64,000 bases of DNA, taken from assembly GCF_041021895.1 (NCBI RefSeq), contig NZ_CP157428.1:1240001-1304000 (forward strand), written 5' to 3'. This DNA comes from Acinetobacter sp. XH1741 (GTDB lineage Bacteria; Pseudomonadota; Gammaproteobacteria; Pseudomonadales; Moraxellaceae). This document shows positions 18,796 through 28,805 of the stretch, piece after piece; the stretch's first letter is position 1; each line of letters opens with the position of its first letter. The position numbers and the translations under genes were made by a program. The notes under the pieces were generated by a model that did not search any database, was not told the DNA's origin, and saw nothing but the letters and a program-made list of their open reading frames with translations.

Positions 18796-19455
18796 TTAAT
18801 ATTTAAAAATAAGCGGTAGCTCTGGTCTGAAATCATGAATCATTCCTTGAGGTTCATGATCAAAACTAATTTCCATTAAATGCTCCGATCCATCGGTCAC
18901 TTCAAAACTATCAAGCGTATTGAACAGTAATGAAGTAGGGTGCTGTTCGAGATTTGGAATAGAAACCTTAATTGAGGTAATTTCTGATAAATCTTTGCTA
19001 TGCACAAGTGGCTGTTGTTTTTCTTTTACGGCAAGGTCTGGTCGTGAAGCAAATGAAAGGAAGAACCACATCGGTTCAGATACCACAGAATCTTTGGCAA
19101 CATTTACTTCTAAGCTGGCTGGTAAATAGCTTGGCTTGTAAACCCAATTAGGAAATTTTGCGCCATTATCATCTTTATTTTTAGGGCGAAAACAAATACC
19201 AAAAGGGGACGCGATATTATTTTGAGTACTTAGTCGCTCAAAAAGCAGAGTAGGTTTGGTGAGATCGCTTGAGGCTTCTTCTGGGTTATTTAAAAAGATT
19301 AATTCGATAAAGCTATTTTTAAAGAAAAAGCGTCTGTTTTCTGTACCTTGACCCGGGTGCTTATTGGATGAACCTTCTGTTAGACCGAATTTTTTTAAAG
19401 TTTCAGCTTCTGGAGCGCCTGATTGTACACAAATAAAAATATGGTCTACTTCCAT
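18796..19455 (-). CDS. VOC (glyoxalase-like) family protein
   Basis: The 219 residues begin with MEVDHIFICVQSGAPEAETL, a typical first beta-alpha unit of the vicinal-oxygen-chelate/glyoxalase-like domain, and have a second half (MEISFDHEPQG). Such proteins act on small carbonyl or aromatic substrates or bind them. The gene lies 14 bases after the tetR gene on the same strand, so the two form an operon. No substrate can be assigned. Confidence 0.7.
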   Translation of the reverse strand: MEVDHIFICVQSGAPEAETLKKFGLTEGSSNKHPGQGTENRRFFFKNSFIELIFLNNPEEASSDLTKPTLLFERLSTQNNIASPFGICFRPKNKDDNGAKFPNWVYKPSYLPASLEVNVAKDSVVSEPMWFFLSFASRPDLAVKEKQQPLVHSKDLSEITSIKVSIPNLEQHPTSLLFNTLDSFEVTDGSEHLMEISFDHEPQGMIHDFRPELPLIFKY

Positions 19456-19469
19456 TTTAAGTTCTCATG

Positions 19470-20018
19470 CTAATGTTGATGAATATTAAATAATTGATTA
19501 ATAGAATTTTTCATGTTTATCGCAAGTGTTTCATCGAAACCATCGACTAAAAAGCGGCTAATTAAGCCTTCAATCACCGTATAGATCAGCTCAGATAAAG
19601 CTTCACCATTCGGTATATTGCAGTTTTGCGCAATCAATACTTTAATCCATTGTTTATGGGCTTTAGAAATAGAAATAATGTCTTGATCATCTTGGTTAGA
19701 TTCAGCGACCGCTCTTACAAATAAACAGCCTTTAAAAAAATCTTGCCTAAACCAATTGGTGTGCCAATCCAGAATTTTATTGATGGCCTCTAACCCTGTT
19801 GCATCTCCCACATAGCCTAAAAGGCTTTGCTTAAACCGTTCATCACGTGCCACTAGCACAGACTTAACCAGTTGATTTTTATTTTTATAGTACGTGTACA
19901 TAGTGGTTTTAGAGCAGCCAGATTCATCGCGAATCAGGTCAACACCCACCCCGACAAAACTATTTTCATTAAATAACTTCTCGGCTGTATCTAATATTTT
20001 TAAGGCAGATTTAGACAT
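19470..20018 (-). CDS. TetR-family regulator
   Basis: This 182-residue regulator has an N-terminal TetR helix-turn-helix (FVGVGVDLIRDESGCSKTTMYTYYKNKNQL). The C-terminal ligand domain resembles the group with the GCLFVRA motif, seen in many oxidant- or aldehyde-responsive TetR proteins. A perfect 26-bp palindrome lies 18 bases before its start, between it and the divergent HPP gene, so it probably represses both directions. Confidence 0.9.
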   Translation of the reverse strand: MSKSALKILDTAEKLFNENSFVGVGVDLIRDESGCSKTTMYTYYKNKNQLVKSVLVARDERFKQSLLGYVGDATGLEAINKILDWHTNWFRQDFFKGCLFVRAVAESNQDDQDIISISKAHKQWIKVLIAQNCNIPNGEALSELIYTVIEGLISRFLVDGFDETLAINMKNSINQLFNIHQH

Positions 20019-20035
20019 AAAACTTTTCCAAAAAT

Positions 20036-20061
20036 AAAATAGTACAGATCTGTACTATTTT
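20036..20061. promoter_or_regulatory. Perfect 26-bp palindrome, TetR operator
   Basis: The core is AGTACAGATCTGTACT at 20041-20056, flanked by matching A/T arms to 26 bases. It is the only strong dyad between the divergent tetR and HPP genes and has the size of a TetR operator. Confidence 0.85.
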
Positions 20062-20115
20062 TAATTTTATCTATATGCTTTTTAAAAAGCAACTTTTGTT
20101 TGAGGAAAAAAAATC

Positions 20116-20649
20116 ATGTTCTCTATCTTTTATGGCAAAGAAAAACTGGCCCCATCGCCCACTAAAGTTGATATTTTAAGAAGCCTTATTGGAGGTACAC
20201 TCAGTATTTTTATACTTTTGTGGTTGAGTAAGCTCACACACAATATCTTTATCATGGCGCCGTTTGGTGCAACCTGTGTGTTGCTCTATACCGTGTCACA
20301 GTCACCTTTGGCTCAGCCGAGAAATATTATATTTGGGCATCTTATTTCGGCTTTTGTGGGTTTGTTTTTTCTAAAATTTGTCGGTGTTTCTATTTTTACA
20401 ATTGCTTTTTCAGTGGGCTGTGCCATTGCACTCATGCAAGTATTTAAGTGCGTTCATCCACCTGCTGGGGCCAATCCTTTGGTTATTTTGTTGACTGCGA
20501 GCAGCATACATTACGAGTGGAGTTTCTTAATTTTCCCTGTTTTAGTTGGTGCAGTGTCTTTGGTTTTGGTAGCGATGCTAATCAATAATATTAAAGCGAG
20601 TACGAAGTGGCTGATGTATGGCTTGGGAATTTTAAATAGTAAAAAGTAG
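20116..20649 (+). CDS. HPP-family integral membrane protein
   Basis: This 177-residue protein has four to five membrane segments and the family signature CVHPPAGANPLVIL near residue 117, plus GATCVLLYTVSQSPLAQPRN. HPP proteins are poorly characterised; some plant and cyanobacterial members have been linked to nitrite transport. It is divergent from the tetR-VOC operon and probably controlled by the shared operator. Confidence 0.85.
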   Translation: MFSIFYGKEKLAPSPTKVDILRSLIGGTLSIFILLWLSKLTHNIFIMAPFGATCVLLYTVSQSPLAQPRNIIFGHLISAFVGLFFLKFVGVSIFTIAFSVGCAIALMQVFKCVHPPAGANPLVILLTASSIHYEWSFLIFPVLVGAVSLVLVAMLINNIKASTKWLMYGLGILNSKK

Positions 20650-20682
20650 GGAAAGCATGAGCGTTTTGAGCTTAAAAATAAT

Positions 20683-20718
20683 AAAAGTATTCACTATGCC
20701 CAGATAGTGAATACTTTT
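20683..20718. terminator. Bidirectional terminator
   Basis: A perfect 15-bp stem (20683-20697 with 20704-20718) with loop GCCCAG lies between the convergent HPP gene and tcuB. Confidence 0.9.
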
Positions 20719-20726
20719 GAGTGAAA

Positions 20727-21860
20727 TTATGACTTCTTGGAAATACGTTCTTCGATGGCAAATTTGAGTAAAGAAGCACTGCGGTAAAAACCATGTGCGA
20801 ACTTTCCAAATGGCATGGTTATAAAGAATGTCATGACCGTAGCTAAATGGAAAATCAGTAAAAGTGCCATGTATGGAGAATTACGAAATGCCATAAGAGC
20901 TAAGCCTGAAGCACTGACTAAAATTAAAAGGAAAATAAAGCCTCGATCTACAGGTTTTTGCTCACGGTCACCATGTAATGGGTGGCGTTTAAGGTTTAAA
21001 TAAAGCAAGCCAGATGGTCCAATCACTAAGCCAAGCCCACCCAACGTACCCAAAATAACAGGTAAGCTAAAGATAGGGTAAGGCGCATGCAGGTTAAGGA
21101 AATAGTGATATAAAGTCGCTACACCTGTGGCTGCAAAGCAGAGCATAAAGCCATAAAAGGTGAGGTGATGGAACACGCGGCGGATTTGTGTGTAACGGTC
21201 ATCTTGTTCATTACAGCCTTTACCATGCCCACCATCTAAATATTTAAGTGTTAAAACATTTTGAGAGGCTTGAATAAGGTCGGGTTTCTCAACTTTGCCA
21301 TGAATGACTTTAGAGGTTTGTCGCCAGAATTTGCTAATCCCAATACCGAGCAAAACAATGGCAACTGTAAAGGTCGCTCCAAAAAGTAGAGCTAAAAAGT
21401 TATGCGGGAAAATCGCATAGAAATTACCTTGATAGCCTGCAAACAGGTCGGTGCCTTTGTACCACACCACAGCCAACATGCATAAAAAGAAAATAGCTGA
21501 TAATGCTGAGACAAAAGGAATCCCGACAGACTTATAAAGTCGGCCTAAAGGCTGAGGGGTCGCAAACTCTTGGTAAGTTTCTAAACGTACTTGTGCCATC
21601 GCTTTTGGAATGTTTACACCAAACTCATGCGGCGGGGCATATTGGCAAGCGTGTAAACATGCACCACAGTTATGGCACAGGTTTGCGAGGTAATGAATAT
21701 CAGCTTGATTAAACTCAAGGCGCTTGGTCATCGCCGCAAATACAGCACAAAATGACTCACAGTAGCGACAAGCATTACAAATTTGTAGTGCTCTTTGAAC
21801 TTCCTGCTCATGGTCAGAGAGCTGAACAACTGGAATTAGGGCTTTAGTACTAGCATTCAT
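20727..21860 (-). CDS. tcuB: Tricarballylate utilisation iron-sulfur/membrane protein TcuB
   Basis: TcuB takes electrons from TcuA and passes them to the membrane quinone pool. The N-terminal part has two [4Fe-4S] motifs, [14 protein letters not shown] and [15 protein letters not shown]. About six membrane helices with several His residues follow. The ATG at 21860 (MNASTKAL) is chosen, giving 377 residues and an 11-base overlap with the end of tcuA, which indicates translational coupling. A longer frame from 21941 is possible but lies within tcuA. Confidence 0.9.
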   Translation of the reverse strand: MNASTKALIPVVQLSDHEQEVQRALQICNACRYCESFCAVFAAMTKRLEFNQADIHYLANLCHNCGACLHACQYAPPHEFGVNIPKAMAQVRLETYQEFATPQPLGRLYKSVGIPFVSALSAIFFLCMLAVVWYKGTDLFAGYQGNFYAIFPHNFLALLFGATFTVAIVLLGIGISKFWRQTSKVIHGKVEKPDLIQASQNVLTLKYLDGGHGKGCNEQDDRYTQIRRVFHHLTFYGFMLCFAATGVATLYHYFLNLHAPYPIFSLPVILGTLGGLGLVIGPSGLLYLNLKRHPLHGDREQKPVDRGFIFLLILVSASGLALMAFRNSPYMALLLIFHLATVMTFFITMPFGKFAHGFYRSASLLKFAIEERISKKS

Positions 21861-23256
21861 GTTCAACTCCTTGTGAAAGTGCATAGTGGGCTGCATTTTT
21901 TCCGGCAATGCGTCCAAAGGTCGTGCCAATCGACATACCAACGCCTGCGGTATAACCCTGACCGAGTACGTTACCTGCCATCATTTCACCTGCGACAAAC
22001 AGGTTGCGGCTGGCTTTATTGTTAAAACGCACAGCAGCATCGTCTTCGACTTTTAAGCCTAAATAGGTAAAGGTAATGCCGGGTTTAAGCGCATAGGCAT
22101 AGAACGGCGGGCGATCGAGAGGAACGGCCCAGTGGGTTTTGTTGGGAACAATATTTTCGGTGGTGCAGTCATCTAAAACAGTATGGTTAAAGGTGCCTTG
22201 TACACAGGCTTGATTAAATTCTTCTACCGTGTGGCATAAGGTTTTTGCATCTAGTCCGATTTTTTCGGCTAACTCTTGAATGCTATTTGCTTTCACACCC
22301 GCAAACACAGGTGGCATAAAGCGACCAATGGCTTTTGAGTCGATAATCGAATAGGCAATTTGCTGCGGTTGTTTGGCAACAAGGCGGCCCCAAATCGCAT
22401 AACGTTTTGGCCAGAAGTCTTCGCCTTCATCGTAAAAACGTTCAGCTTTGTTATTGACCACAATGCCCAGTGAAACGCAGTCAATACGGGTACAAATACC
22501 GCCGTCATATAACGGTGCGCGTGCATCTACGGCTACGCAATGCGATTGCGATGGATCACCAATAATATCGGCACCTTGATCTATCATAAATTTGAGTAAG
22601 TTGCCTTGGTTAAAACGGGTTCCACGAATAATGAAATTATCGGCAGGCCATTCGCCGTTTTCATTTTGTCCCCATGCTTCTCTTAACCATTCAAGATTTG
22701 ACTCAAAACCACCTGCGGCCAATACACAGCTTTTCGCTTTAAACACACGACCATCTTCCGCAATTGCAGCTTCAAAATGTCCTTGGTTTAACTTTAGGTC
22801 TTTAATTTTTGTGTTGTATAAAATCTCAATACCAAGCTCTTGGGCACTGCGGTAATACGCATTAATAAGCGCCTTACCGCCACCCATAAAAAAGGCATTG
22901 GTACGTGCAACATGCAAAGCACCTGAGAGCGGCGGCTGAAAATTTACACCATGTTTACGCATCCAGTCGCGGCAAGTCGCCGTGCTACGAATAACGAGAC
23001 GAGCTAAGTGCTCATTGGTTTTTCCGGCAGTCACTTTAAGCAGGTCTTGCCAATATTCTTCTTCTGGGTAGGCATCGACTAATACATCTTGAGGAGCATC
23101 ATGCATGCAGCGAAGGTTACGAGTGTGTTGTGAGTTACCACCACGCCATTCTTTCGGTGCTGCTTCTATGACAAGCACAGAGGCGCCACTTTCTTTTGCC
23201 GTGAGTGCGGCACACAGTGCGGCATTCCCACCACCAATCACAATTACATCATGCAT
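21850..23256 (-). CDS. tcuA: FAD-dependent tricarballylate dehydrogenase TcuA
   Basis: TcuA oxidises tricarballylate to cis-aconitate, feeding it into the TCA cycle. The 468-residue flavoprotein belongs to the fumarate reductase/succinate dehydrogenase flavoprotein family. The ADP-binding motif is [20 protein letters not shown] at the N terminus, the [12 protein letters not shown] segment contacts FAD, and [17 protein letters not shown] closes the FAD domain. It is first in the tcuAB operon. Confidence 0.93.
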   Translation of the reverse strand: MHDVIVIGGGNAALCAALTAKESGASVLVIEAAPKEWRGGNSQHTRNLRCMHDAPQDVLVDAYPEEEYWQDLLKVTAGKTNEHLARLVIRSTATCRDWMRKHGVNFQPPLSGALHVARTNAFFMGGGKALINAYYRSAQELGIEILYNTKIKDLKLNQGHFEAAIAEDGRVFKAKSCVLAAGGFESNLEWLREAWGQNENGEWPADNFIIRGTRFNQGNLLKFMIDQGADIIGDPSQSHCVAVDARAPLYDGGICTRIDCVSLGIVVNNKAERFYDEGEDFWPKRYAIWGRLVAKQPQQIAYSIIDSKAIGRFMPPVFAGVKANSIQELAEKIGLDAKTLCHTVEEFNQACVQGTFNHTVLDDCTTENIVPNKTHWAVPLDRPPFYAYALKPGITFTYLGLKVEDDAAVRFNNKASRNLFVAGEMMAGNVLGQGYTAGVGMSIGTTFGRIAGKNAAHYALSQGVEHEC

Positions 23257-23359
23257 GGATTTCTCCTTTTCTCAGCTAGGGCTAATGTAGCTTTAAAAGG
23301 GACGGTGAAGTGAGAGGCTAAGCTTGAATGGGTGTTTAGTAAAAATAAACACTAATCGC

Positions 23360-24289
23360 TTAAGTGTTTATGAGATGTGCACCGGGCCAGCGTTTTTCAT
23401 TAATGAGATTGGTGACACAAGCACGAATAACCACTTTGGTGCCTAAAGTAGCCGGTGAGAGCTCTTCTTCAGAGAGACTAATTAAATAGTTAATGCGTTC
23501 AATAGCAGGTTCTACAATGCGCAGTAAACATAGGTCTTGCCGTGAGTTTAACGATGCGCCCGCAGGTTGGATGGTTGCCATTTCGAGCTGGCTAATACTT
23601 TCCATTAACAAATGCAGCCCATCAATTTCATAGGCCACTTTAAGCTGATGAATTTTCTGTTCGAGCAACAAGCGCAGTCCATGTCGTTGGCTCGGTAAAA
23701 TTAGCGGAAGTTCTTTAAGCTGTGAATGAGTAATGGTTTGAGTGTCTATGCAGCTTTCAAGATGGTACTGACTCAGCACTTCTTTAGGCGAGATTAAAAA
23801 CATCTGTTCTTTGACTAAAGGCTGTATGGCCCACTGTGGGTCGACATCGTCACTAAAGATGATCGCGACATCGAGCTGCCTTGCATTAACTAAGGCCTTG
23901 AGGTCACCCGATAAGCCTTCAATGAGACGGACTTTAATGTCTGGATAACGGTTTCTCATGAGTTTTAAAAAGTGCGTGCCAATAACCGATGCGACACTGG
24001 GCGAAAAACCGACGGTGACATGACCACTTAAACGTGAAGAGTGTGCAGAGTCTACCGCATGGTCTAAGTGTCTAAGTGCCAGTTGAACTTGTTGAAAAAA
24101 AGCTAAACCCGCAGGGGTGGGAACTGTACCCAAAGCAGTACGTTGTAAAAGGCGAATAGAAAGCTCGCTTTCTAATTTTGAGATTTGTTGACTTAATGCA
24201 GAAGTTCCAATATCGAGATTTTTTGCAGCTTTACCTAAGCTTCCTGACTCGATCACTGCAATAAAATACTTTAATTGTTTGAGTTCCAC
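23360..24289 (-). CDS. LysR regulator, TcuR-like (copy 1)
   Basis: This 309-residue LysR regulator has the N-terminal motif LGKAAKNLDIGTSALSQQIS and belongs to the NAC/Cbl-like group. It lies 103 bases upstream of tcuA on the same strand and has a clear paralog of identical length at 26895-27824, with the same C-terminal pattern (INYLISLSEEELSPATL versus INYLVSLAEEELSPAAL). Control of the tcu genes is inferred from position and the known TcuR. Confidence 0.85.
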   Translation of the reverse strand: MELKQLKYFIAVIESGSLGKAAKNLDIGTSALSQQISKLESELSIRLLQRTALGTVPTPAGLAFFQQVQLALRHLDHAVDSAHSSRLSGHVTVGFSPSVASVIGTHFLKLMRNRYPDIKVRLIEGLSGDLKALVNARQLDVAIIFSDDVDPQWAIQPLVKEQMFLISPKEVLSQYHLESCIDTQTITHSQLKELPLILPSQRHGLRLLLEQKIHQLKVAYEIDGLHLLMESISQLEMATIQPAGASLNSRQDLCLLRIVEPAIERINYLISLSEEELSPATLGTKVVIRACVTNLINEKRWPGAHLINT

Positions 24290-24380
24290 GGCAAATACTA
24301 CATTGTCCTTTGTTAATTATTCTACACTGGTTTATCGCTATACATTTTGCTCTATTGTGCTGAGTAAACAGCCCAAAGAG

Positions 24381-24413
24381 TAAAGGCAACACCCTCTCAA
24401 AATGTTGCCTTTT
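24381..24413 (-). terminator. Probable terminator after the ModA-like gene
   Basis: A perfect 10-bp stem (24381-24390 with 24402-24411) lies just after the stop of the minus-strand gene at 24421. The T run is short, so termination may be partial. Confidence 0.65.
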
Positions 24414-24420
24414 AGAGCTT

Positions 24421-25215
24421 TTATTGTTTAACCTGCTCAAGACCCTGTTCTTCAATAATTTGTGTGGCTTGAGGCGATTTCACAAATTGAATAAGTTCTT
24501 TTGCGACTTTTTCATGCTCAGAGTTTTTACCAATACCTGCCGCAAACACGGTGACTTTTTGGTAAGGCGCAGGAATTGGGCCGACTAAATCAACTTGACC
24601 ATATTTGCCGGTAAACGGTTTGATTTCACTAATTTGCTGGAAACCAATATCAAACTGGCCTTCGGCAATACGTTTTGCCACGCGGTCGCCGACTACTTTT
24701 TCTGCTTTACCAGAAATTACTTTGTACTCGACAGGTGGGAAGCTTGGGAAAACATCTTTTTCAAGATGCGTACCACTTGCACTTGCTGAATAGCCGATGT
24801 GTTTTGCCTTTAATAAAACTTTTTCGAATTTTGCCGCAGAGCTAATGTCCGGTTTTGGCGCACCTTTAGGCACAGCCATGCCAATGCTTGAATTGACTAA
24901 AGCACGTTGTGAATTTGGGTCGACATAACCCTTTTCTGCAAGCTTACTGAGTTCAGGAGCAGCCAAGACCACCATGTCAAAACGTTCACCACGATCGAGA
25001 CGGTTTGGAATTGCAGTTGGTGATGCACCCATTGATGAACCAGACGAAAGGTGAACCGTGTGGCCAGTTTGCTTTTCAAATATTGGAATGAGTTTTTCCA
25101 TAGATGAATAGAAACCGCCAGAGCTAATCACTTCGAGCGTATCTGCGTTAGCAAGGGTTGAGCCTAAGCTTGCACCAGCTAGGCAGATGGTCATGAAGAT
25201 AGGGGACTTTTTCAT
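24421..25215 (-). CDS. Periplasmic ModA-like substrate-binding protein, orphan
   Basis: This 264-residue protein has a Sec signal peptide cleaved near ANA (residue 23) and a ModA/extracellular solute-binding fold (EVISSGGFYSSMEKLIPIFE, FDMVVLAAPELSKLAEKG, FDIGFQQISEI). The ATG at 25215 starts directly at the signal peptide, and a longer frame from 25260 is unlikely. No ABC permease or ATPase is adjacent. It sits inside the tcu locus, so it may bind a tricarboxylate instead of molybdate, which is inference. Confidence 0.75.
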   Translation of the reverse strand: MKKSPIFMTICLAGASLGSTLANADTLEVISSGGFYSSMEKLIPIFEKQTGHTVHLSSGSSMGASPTAIPNRLDRGERFDMVVLAAPELSKLAEKGYVDPNSQRALVNSSIGMAVPKGAPKPDISSAAKFEKVLLKAKHIGYSASASGTHLEKDVFPSFPPVEYKVISGKAEKVVGDRVAKRIAEGQFDIGFQQISEIKPFTGKYGQVDLVGPIPAPYQKVTVFAAGIGKNSEHEKVAKELIQFVKSPQATQIIEEQGLEQVKQ

Positions 25216-25305
25216 AGTATCTCGCTTTAATGACAGGAGAGCACAGTACGGTTGCAACATGCGCCGTACTGTTCATTAAAATTTCAGGTTAAGTAGTTAG
25301 TTGTT

Positions 25306-26616
25306 TTAAGCGCTAACCTTGGCAGGTTCAGCAATCGCGTCAGATTTGTTCTGCTTAGAACCGCGACATAAATACAAGCTTGAGATGAGACTACATACCG
25401 CAGCAAGCATGAGCCAGAAAGCTGGTGTGCTTGCATTGCCTGTGTTTTCCACAAGGTAAGTACACGCCATTGGCGTCATACCACCAAAAATAGCGGCTGC
25501 AAGACTAAACGCTAAAGAGAAGCCAACGGTACGAACACGTTTCGGCATTACTTCGGCAAGTGTTGCGACCATAGTCCCGTTGTACATACCAAAGAAGAAC
25601 GAGAAGTAAGCAAGCGTGATCAGTAAGTTTGAAAAACTAATATCGCTCACCAACCAGCTTAAAACTGGATAACTGGTAAAGATCGCAAGTGTCGTAATAC
25701 CCACTAACACTGGACGGCGACCAATTTTGTCTGAAAGTAAGCCACCCATTGGTAACCAGAAGAAATTCGATAAACCTACAAATACGGTTGCTAAAAGGCT
25801 GTCTGTGACCGACATTTCTAAAGTACGTTTTGCATATACTGTGGTGTAAACCGTAATAAAATAGAACGTGGTTGTAGTCATGGCACTCATCATCATACCT
25901 GCAATTACAATGCGCCAGTTGCTCGCCAGTGTGCTGAAAATTTCCTTGGTTGAAGGATGAGTTTTTTGCGCTTTAAAAGCTTCAGTTTCCTCTAAAGTAC
26001 GGCGGAATAAGAAGATTAAAGGAATGATTAAACAACCAATTAAGAACGGAATACGCCAGCCCCATTCACTCACTTGCGCATGAGTTAAGATGGTGTTGAG
26101 CCAATAACCAAATAATGCAGCAAACACCACCGCAATTTGTTGGCTACCAGACTGCCAGCTTGTGATAAAACCACGGTTTTTATCGGTTGCAATTTCTGCG
26201 AGGTAAATCGATACACCGCCAGATTCAACACCTGCCGAGAAGCCCTGTAACAGACGTCCAATCACCACTAAAATCGGGGCCATAATACCGATAGTGTCAT
26301 AACCCGGTACAAAGGTAATTAAGATTGTACCAATAGCCATGAGGCTTAGAGTCACAATCAAACCTTTACGGCGACCAATTCTATCGACATAAGCACCCAA
26401 GAAAATAGCGCCGAGAGGACGCATAAGAAAGCCCGCAGCAAACACGGTAAATGTCATCATTAACGAGACATATTCATTATTTGAATGGAAAAATTTTGCT
26501 GCGATATAAGTGGCATAGAAGCCAAAAAGAAAAAAATCGTACTGTTCTAAAAAGTTGCCACTCGTTACATTTAATATTTTTTTAAAAGTAGCCCTACGGT
26601 TATTAACGACATCCAT
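25306..26616 (-). CDS. tcuC: MFS tricarballylate/citrate:H+ symporter TcuC
   Basis: This 436-residue major facilitator has twelve helices and belongs to the metabolite:H+ symporter family ([20 protein letters not shown] at the start, [12 protein letters not shown] loop). TcuC/CitA members import citrate or tricarballylate. It is upstream of the ModA-like gene on the same strand and 3 kb from tcuAB, with paralogous LysR genes on both sides of the group. Confidence 0.87.
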   Translation of the reverse strand: MDVVNNRRATFKKILNVTSGNFLEQYDFFLFGFYATYIAAKFFHSNNEYVSLMMTFTVFAAGFLMRPLGAIFLGAYVDRIGRRKGLIVTLSLMAIGTILITFVPGYDTIGIMAPILVVIGRLLQGFSAGVESGGVSIYLAEIATDKNRGFITSWQSGSQQIAVVFAALFGYWLNTILTHAQVSEWGWRIPFLIGCLIIPLIFLFRRTLEETEAFKAQKTHPSTKEIFSTLASNWRIVIAGMMMSAMTTTTFYFITVYTTVYAKRTLEMSVTDSLLATVFVGLSNFFWLPMGGLLSDKIGRRPVLVGITTLAIFTSYPVLSWLVSDISFSNLLITLAYFSFFFGMYNGTMVATLAEVMPKRVRTVGFSLAFSLAAAIFGGMTPMACTYLVENTGNASTPAFWLMLAAVCSLISSLYLCRGSKQNKSDAIAEPAKVSA

Positions 26617-26894
26617 TGGAGACCTCCTTGGCCTGACAAAATGGAAACATTCACGATCTTCAAAGTTTGGACGTAAATTGATTCAATCAATAAACCTAAA
26701 TAGGAAATGGGTTAGAGATGAGATTTAAAGGTGTCCTTGGTAGAAAATGTGATGCCTTGTTTCCAGTTAAAACTACACATCTATATTTCGATAAACAGAA
26801 AACCACTTATCATTCGTATAAAAATGTAATCTTAAAAAGCAGGGAGGAGTGAGAGGCGAAAATTAATTAGGTCTTTAGAAAAATTAATGACCCT
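26617..26894. promoter_or_regulatory. Upstream region of tcuC
   Basis: This 278-base non-coding stretch lies between the second TcuR-like gene and tcuC, both on the minus strand. It should hold the tcuC promoter, but I can point to no confident operator. Confidence 0.4.
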
Positions 26895-27824
26895 TTAAAC
26901 AATAATTTCAGAACAAGGCCAAATTTGGTTTTGAATTAACTCTTTCACACATGCCTTAATGGCTGACTTGGCAGCAAGTGCAGCGGGTGATAATTCTTCT
27001 TCGGCAAGGCTCACCAAGTAGTTAATTCGTTCTACTTCTGGGTCAATCACCTTAAGTAATTGCAGCTTATGTTTATACTCTTGCAAGCAAGCACTTCCGG
27101 GACGAACACTGGCAAGGTCTAGGTGAATTAGACTGTCCATAAGCAGGTGTAAGCCATCAATTTCATAGACGACATTAAGCTGACCAATCTTGTGTTCAAG
27201 CAGTTTCCGTAAGCTATGGCGCTGACGTGGTAGCACTAATGGAATATCGCCAATTTGCTGCGACTGAATAATGCCGCTTTTAATGCACTCGCTCAGACCG
27301 TATTTTTCGAGCACTTCTTTGCGTGCCATTAAATACATTTGCTCACGTACCAAAGGCTGTATAGACCACTGCTTATCAATCTCATTCGTAAAAATAATGG
27401 CGATATCAAGCTGACGCGAGTTAATGTACTGAATCAGGTTACCTGACAGGGTTTCCACAATCTCTAAGCGAATGTCTGGATAACGTTCAGACATTAGTTT
27501 CATTAAAGGGATACCAATCAAAGCGGTAATGGTCGGCGGAAAACCAAGACTGACATGACCTGAAAGCCGTGCTGAATGCGCAGCATCTATAGCAAAGTTC
27601 ACCTGACGCAAAATAAGCTGAGAGTGCTTTAAAAAGGCAAGGCCAGCAGGTGTTGGGGTCACGCCAAAAGCATTACGCTGTAATAAGCGAATGCTTAACT
27701 CTTGTTCGAGCTTGCTAATTTGCTGACTAATCGCTGAAGCGCCAACATCAAGTTTTTGGGCAGCTTTACCAATACTGCCTGATTCAACCACCGTCAAAAA
27801 ATACTTTATTTGCTTGATTTCCAT
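26895..27824 (-). CDS. LysR regulator, TcuR-like (copy 2)
   Basis: This 309-residue LysR regulator is a close paralog of the one at 23360-24289: same length, same MEIKQIKYFLTVVESGSIGKAA type start, and a colinear effector domain (LVREQMYLMARKEVLEKYGL, RQRHSLRKLLEHKIGQLNVV). It sits upstream of tcuC, whereas the first copy sits upstream of tcuAB, so each may control its own half of the locus. Confidence 0.85.
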   Translation of the reverse strand: MEIKQIKYFLTVVESGSIGKAAQKLDVGASAISQQISKLEQELSIRLLQRNAFGVTPTPAGLAFLKHSQLILRQVNFAIDAAHSARLSGHVSLGFPPTITALIGIPLMKLMSERYPDIRLEIVETLSGNLIQYINSRQLDIAIIFTNEIDKQWSIQPLVREQMYLMARKEVLEKYGLSECIKSGIIQSQQIGDIPLVLPRQRHSLRKLLEHKIGQLNVVYEIDGLHLLMDSLIHLDLASVRPGSACLQEYKHKLQLLKVIDPEVERINYLVSLAEEELSPAALAAKSAIKACVKELIQNQIWPCSEIIV

Positions 27825-27940
27825 AATAAATGTATTCGCTCATCATCCTTGATTTATAGAGATATGAAGGATTGGAAAATCTATCATGCATTTTCATATT
27901 AACAGCAATGCATAAAAAAGTTTCTGAAAATTAAAAAGCT

Positions 27941-28549
27941 CTACTGAAAATTAGTAAAAAGCAGAATCACCCCCAACACACATAAAATAGAACCAATTAC
28001 CTTATTAATCTGCGTTTGTTTGGCTAACATTTTCTGTCTTAAGAGCATAGATGAAAACAGCACGGCCACCAGTGAAAACCATACAAAATGGGCAAATGAC
28101 ATAAAAAAGCCATAAGCTAAAAGAACGCTTTCAGGCGTGGTTAAACTCACAATTTGCGTATAGGTACTAATCACAAATAGCGTGGTTTTAGGGTTAAGGG
28201 CATTGGTAAAAAAGCCGTATTTTATGGCTTGAAAACTACCTATAGCATTTAAAGCAACAGCGTTTAAAACAGGTTTTTGAGTAAAAGTTTTATAGCCAAT
28301 ATAGATCAGGTAAAGCGCGCCAATATACTTAACAATAGTCAAAATTTGCGGCGTATAAGCCATCACAAACGCAACCGCTATTAGTGTATAAGTCACATGT
28401 ACCAACACACCTAGTGATATTCCGAGTGAAGTGAACACACCTATTTTTCTGCCATACAGATAACTATTTTTAGTCACAATCGCGAAGTCAGCTCCGGGGC
28501 TTACCACTGCCAAAATCGTAATAAGAATAACCGCAATAAACTCTGCCAT
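27941..28549 (-). CDS. LysE/RhtB-family amino-acid exporter
   Basis: This 202-residue membrane protein has about six helices and the family start SPGADFAIVTKNSYLYGRKIGVFTSLG. The conserved NALNPKTTLFVIS loop lies near residue 115. LysE/RhtB proteins export amino acids or their derivatives. It is divergent from a LysR regulator at 28806, which probably controls it. The substrate is unknown. Confidence 0.88.
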   Translation of the reverse strand: MAEFIAVILITILAVVSPGADFAIVTKNSYLYGRKIGVFTSLGISLGVLVHVTYTLIAVAFVMAYTPQILTIVKYIGALYLIYIGYKTFTQKPVLNAVALNAIGSFQAIKYGFFTNALNPKTTLFVISTYTQIVSLTTPESVLLAYGFFMSFAHFVWFSLVAVLFSSMLLRQKMLAKQTQINKVIGSILCVLGVILLFTNFQ

Positions 28550-28805
28550 TATCTTGTACTCTCACTAAAAACAAGGGAGCTAATCTGTAGTTTTTGGAAT
28601 GTATATAAGAAGGCGCAAGAACTACCTATAGTTGCTATTCTTTTTGCGAGAAATGTCGGGGCTTTAGGTTTGTGAAAATAGATATAGATATTCAATATGT
28701 TTTTCATCATCTAAAATGGTGTTTAATAAAGATGATTTTTATTTTTGAACAGAAACCTAAAAATAAAAATCGATAAAAACGACTGCACATCTATGAGTTT
28801 TTGGA

